NCBI GenBank assembly: GCA_947457325.1
Contig: CANGVU010000061.1
Location: 1-7,155 of the forward strand
Direction: 5' to 3'
From: Flavobacteriales bacterium
GTDB taxonomy: Bacteria; Bacteroidota; Bacteroidia; Flavobacteriales_D; Sanyastnellaceae
Length of the DNA stretch: 7,155 nt
The notes beneath the pieces were generated by a model. That model had not been told where the DNA came from and ran no database searches. It saw only the letters and a list, made by a program, of their open reading frames with translations. This document shows, in pieces, positions 5,205 through 7,155 of the stretch. Each line of letters starts with the position of its first letter. Positions within the stretch are counted from its first letter, which is position 1. A program made the translations under genes and the position numbers.

Positions 5205-7155
5205 ATGTACTTTGTGAAATTATTAAATGTTTTTTTTACTTTCCTACTAGCTTTGATTTTTCAGATCAATGCTCTATCGCAAGTAGTGATCAATGAAATT
5301 TGTGTTGCCAATTATTCGGATTACGGGTTACCTGTCGGAGGCAATAATTTTGAAGATTGGATTGAATTTTACAATCCAACAGGAGTTGCAGTGGATGTCA
5401 GTGGCTATTGGTTAAGTGACAATGTGAATAATCCCCAAAAGTGGAGTTTCCCTGCTGGAACAACTATTCCTGCAAATGGTTATCGTTTTGTTTTGTTGAC
5501 GGGGCGTGGCGACTATCAGCCTGGGTACTTGGGCGGTTTGAATACCAATTTTAAGATCAATCAAACAGGAGGTGAGGAGATTGTTTTTTCCAATGCGGGA
5601 GGCGTGATTTTGGAAAGTTATGATTTTGATTTCGATGCCGATTTTTTAATTCCCAACCAAGCCAATCATTCATGGTCTAGAATTCCTGATGGTTCTGCCA
5701 CTTGGAAAATTCAGACAAATCCTACACCGCTTGGTGCTGCAGCCGCTGCTGGCAGCGCCACTGCATATGCTGTTAAGCCAGAAATGGATATTCAAGCTGG
5801 TTATTATGCGGGTCCTATAAGTGTTACGCTTTCTACAACTGAACCGGGAGCTAACATCTATTATACAACCAACGGTAATACCCCTGACAATACGAGCACT
5901 CAGTATACTGGTCCCATTGCACTGAATGCAACAACAATACTGCGCGCAATAGTCTATTCTTCTGACCCCAACCATTTGCCGAGTTTCGTTGAAACCAATA
6001 CTTATTTTTTTGGTGTGGATACCCATGGGATTTTAACTGTTAGTGTCACCGGTAATAATATGACAGGTCAATGGCCTGGATCTGGAAACAATAGATTGAC
6101 CAATGTTGAATTTTTTAACGCCGGTGGTGTATTTATAACTGAAAATCACGGAGACAGCAATGAGCATGGAAATGATTCCAATGCATATGGCCAGAGAGGT
6201 TTTGACTATATCAGCAGAGATGAATTGGGTTATGATCATACAGTAGAGGAACCTTTGTTTCAACACCGCAATAGAGATGATTATGATCGATTGATTTTCA
6301 AAGCTGCCGCCAATGACAATTATCCGTTTTCCAATGGGGGGGCGCATATTCGTGATGCCTACGTTTGTGAGTTGTCTATTTTGGGCGAGCTTCATTGTGA
6401 TGAACGCGCAACCGGAAGTTGCATTGTATATCTGAACGGTCAGTATTGGGGGGTATATGAGGTAAGAGAAAAAATTGATGATACCGATTTCACGGAACAT
6501 TACTATGACCAATCACGCGGTCAAGTGGATTATTTGAAAACCTGGGGAGGAACTTGGGCAGAGTATGATGCAGCTCCAGCTTTCAATGCGCAGGGCAATT
6601 GGAATACACTTCAAGGTTTTATTACAGGAAACAATATGGCCGTTCAAGCCAATTATGATTATGTTGAATCACAATTCAACACCATGAGCTTGATAGACTA
6701 TTTCATTTTGAACGGATACACTGTTTGTACAGACTGGCTCAATTGGAATACGCAATGGTGGAGAGGATATAATCCCAATGGTGATGCTAGAAGATGGCGC
6801 TACGCTTTGTGGGACAATGATGCCACATTTGGTCATTATGTGAATTACACGGGCGTCGCATCAACAGGACCTGATGCTGATCCATGTCAAATAGATTCAG
6901 AAGGTGATATTGGTGGGCAAGGTCATATTCCAATCTTGAACTCCCTCTTTGACAACCCCGATTTTACGGCAGACTATATTCAGCGCTATGCCGAATTGAG
7001 CAATGGGATTTTTTCATGTGATAAGATGTTGCAAGTTTTAGACAGTATGATTTTGCACATTGAAGCTGAAATGCCGAGGCAAATTCAGCGCTGGGGAGGT
7101 ACCATGGCAGGTTGGCAAGCCAATGTTTTGGATCTGAGAAATTATATTCTTGCAC
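5205..7155 (+). CDS. Secreted multidomain CotH-kinase-family protein, 3'-truncated by window edge
   Basis: The frame is open from the ATG at 5205 to the right edge (650 codons) with no stop. Residues 1-25 are a Sec signal peptide, with likely cleavage ALS|Q. Residues about 27-145 resemble a lamin-tail domain (VVINEI, then DWIEFYNP at 51-58, SGYWLSD and a FPAGTTIPANGY strand pair). Residues about 191-268 match the chitobiase/beta-hexosaminidase C-terminal-type domain (GYYAGPISVTLS, IYYTTNGNTPD, YTGPIAL and LRAIVY). From about 297 a CotH domain follows, with YLNGQYWGVYEVREKIDD (409-426), IDYFILNG (497-504), DWLNWNTQWWRG (510-521) and RYALWDNDATFG (532-543, W536-D537). The segment after it (about 573-650, including RYAELSN and EAEMPRQIQRW) resembles the helical continuation seen in Bacteroidota members. 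Bacillus CotH proteins are atypical protein kinases of the spore coat; here the target is unknown. A type IX secretion sorting domain would be expected beyond the window, but this is inference. An in-frame GTG at 5214 is an alternative start. Confidence 0.9.
   Translation, partial: MYFVKLLNVFFTFLLALIFQINALSQVVINEICVANYSDYGLPVGGNNFEDWIEFYNPTGVAVDVSGYWLSDNVNNPQKWSFPAGTTIPANGYRFVLLTGRGDYQPGYLGGLNTNFKINQTGGEEIVFSNAGGVILESYDFDFDADFLIPNQANHSWSRIPDGSATWKIQTNPTPLGAAAAAGSATAYAVKPEMDIQAGYYAGPISVTLSTTEPGANIYYTTNGNTPDNTSTQYTGPIALNATTILRAIVYSSDPNHLPSFVETNTYFFGVDTHGILTVSVTGNNMTGQWPGSGNNRLTNVEFFNAGGVFITENHGDSNEHGNDSNAYGQRGFDYISRDELGYDHTVEEPLFQHRNRDDYDRLIFKAAANDNYPFSNGGAHIRDAYVCELSILGELHCDERATGSCIVYLNGQYWGVYEVREKIDDTDFTEHYYDQSRGQVDYLKTWGGTWAEYDAAPAFNAQGNWNTLQGFITGNNMAVQANYDYVESQFNTMSLIDYFILNGYTVCTDWLNWNTQWWRGYNPNGDARRWRYALWDNDATFGHYVNYTGVASTGPDADPCQIDSEGDIGGQGHIPILNSLFDNPDFTADYIQRYAELSNGIFSCDKMLQVLDSMILHIEAEMPRQIQRWGGTMAGWQANVLDLRNYILA

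Noticed and set aside
2933..5213. TACTTTG/TGTACTTT words near several gene starts as a shared regulatory motif
   Set aside because: The same word also occurs inside coaE and resembles the ordinary -7 box, so its recurrence in this A/T-rich sequence is not clearly above chance.
5670..6026. 118-codon open frame on the - strand with many cysteines
   Set aside because: It is antisense to the chitobiase-like domain of the CotH-family gene. Its Cys/Ser/Arg-rich composition is what the complement of Thr/Ala-rich coding sequence gives.
6033..6512. 159-codon open frame on the - strand opposite the CotH-family gene
   Set aside because: It lies wholly antisense to a frame with recognisable CotH motifs, and its translation shows no family signature or coherent domain pattern.

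Overview
The window reads as chromosomal DNA of a member of the Bacteroidota, probably Flavobacteriia-like; I cannot place it more finely. Four things point there. Start codons are preceded by A/T-rich sequence with no Shine-Dalgarno motif. Exact TAnnTTTG -7 promoter boxes sit upstream of two divergent genes. The metallophosphoesterase has the membrane-anchored form common in this phylum. The right-hand gene combines a lamin-tail domain, a chitobiase-C-terminal-like domain and a CotH domain, which is typical of secreted proteins in this phylum. Base composition looks even throughout, and I see no mobile element, CRISPR array, tRNA or rRNA.

Layout from left to right. (1) A membrane-anchored metallophosphoesterase on the + strand, cut at its 5' end by the window edge. 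(2) A complete thioredoxin gene (trxA, +), followed by a strong hairpin terminator that also lies just past the convergent next gene. (3) An MFS transporter on the - strand, with a 195-bp upstream region containing small repeats and a possible promoter/operator. (4) A two-gene - strand operon: a GH13 alpha-amylase-family lipoprotein followed by dephospho-CoA kinase (coaE), joined by a one-base TAATG stop/start overlap. (5) A 93-bp divergent promoter region. (6) A large + strand gene for a secreted CotH-kinase-family protein, 650 codons of which are visible before it runs off the right edge.

The genes do not form an obvious single pathway. trxA and coaE are housekeeping genes. The amylase is predicted to be anchored in a membrane by lipid and to cleave alpha-glucans, and the CotH protein is predicted to be exported. 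Their start codons lie less than 100 bp apart on opposite strands, so they could be co-regulated, but nothing in the sequence proves a shared function. The region looks mostly ordinary. The items most worth a second look are the multidomain CotH protein, the tight coupling of a glycoside hydrolase to coaE, the nearly leaderless start of the CotH gene, and G8/G7 homopolymers inside coding sequence.
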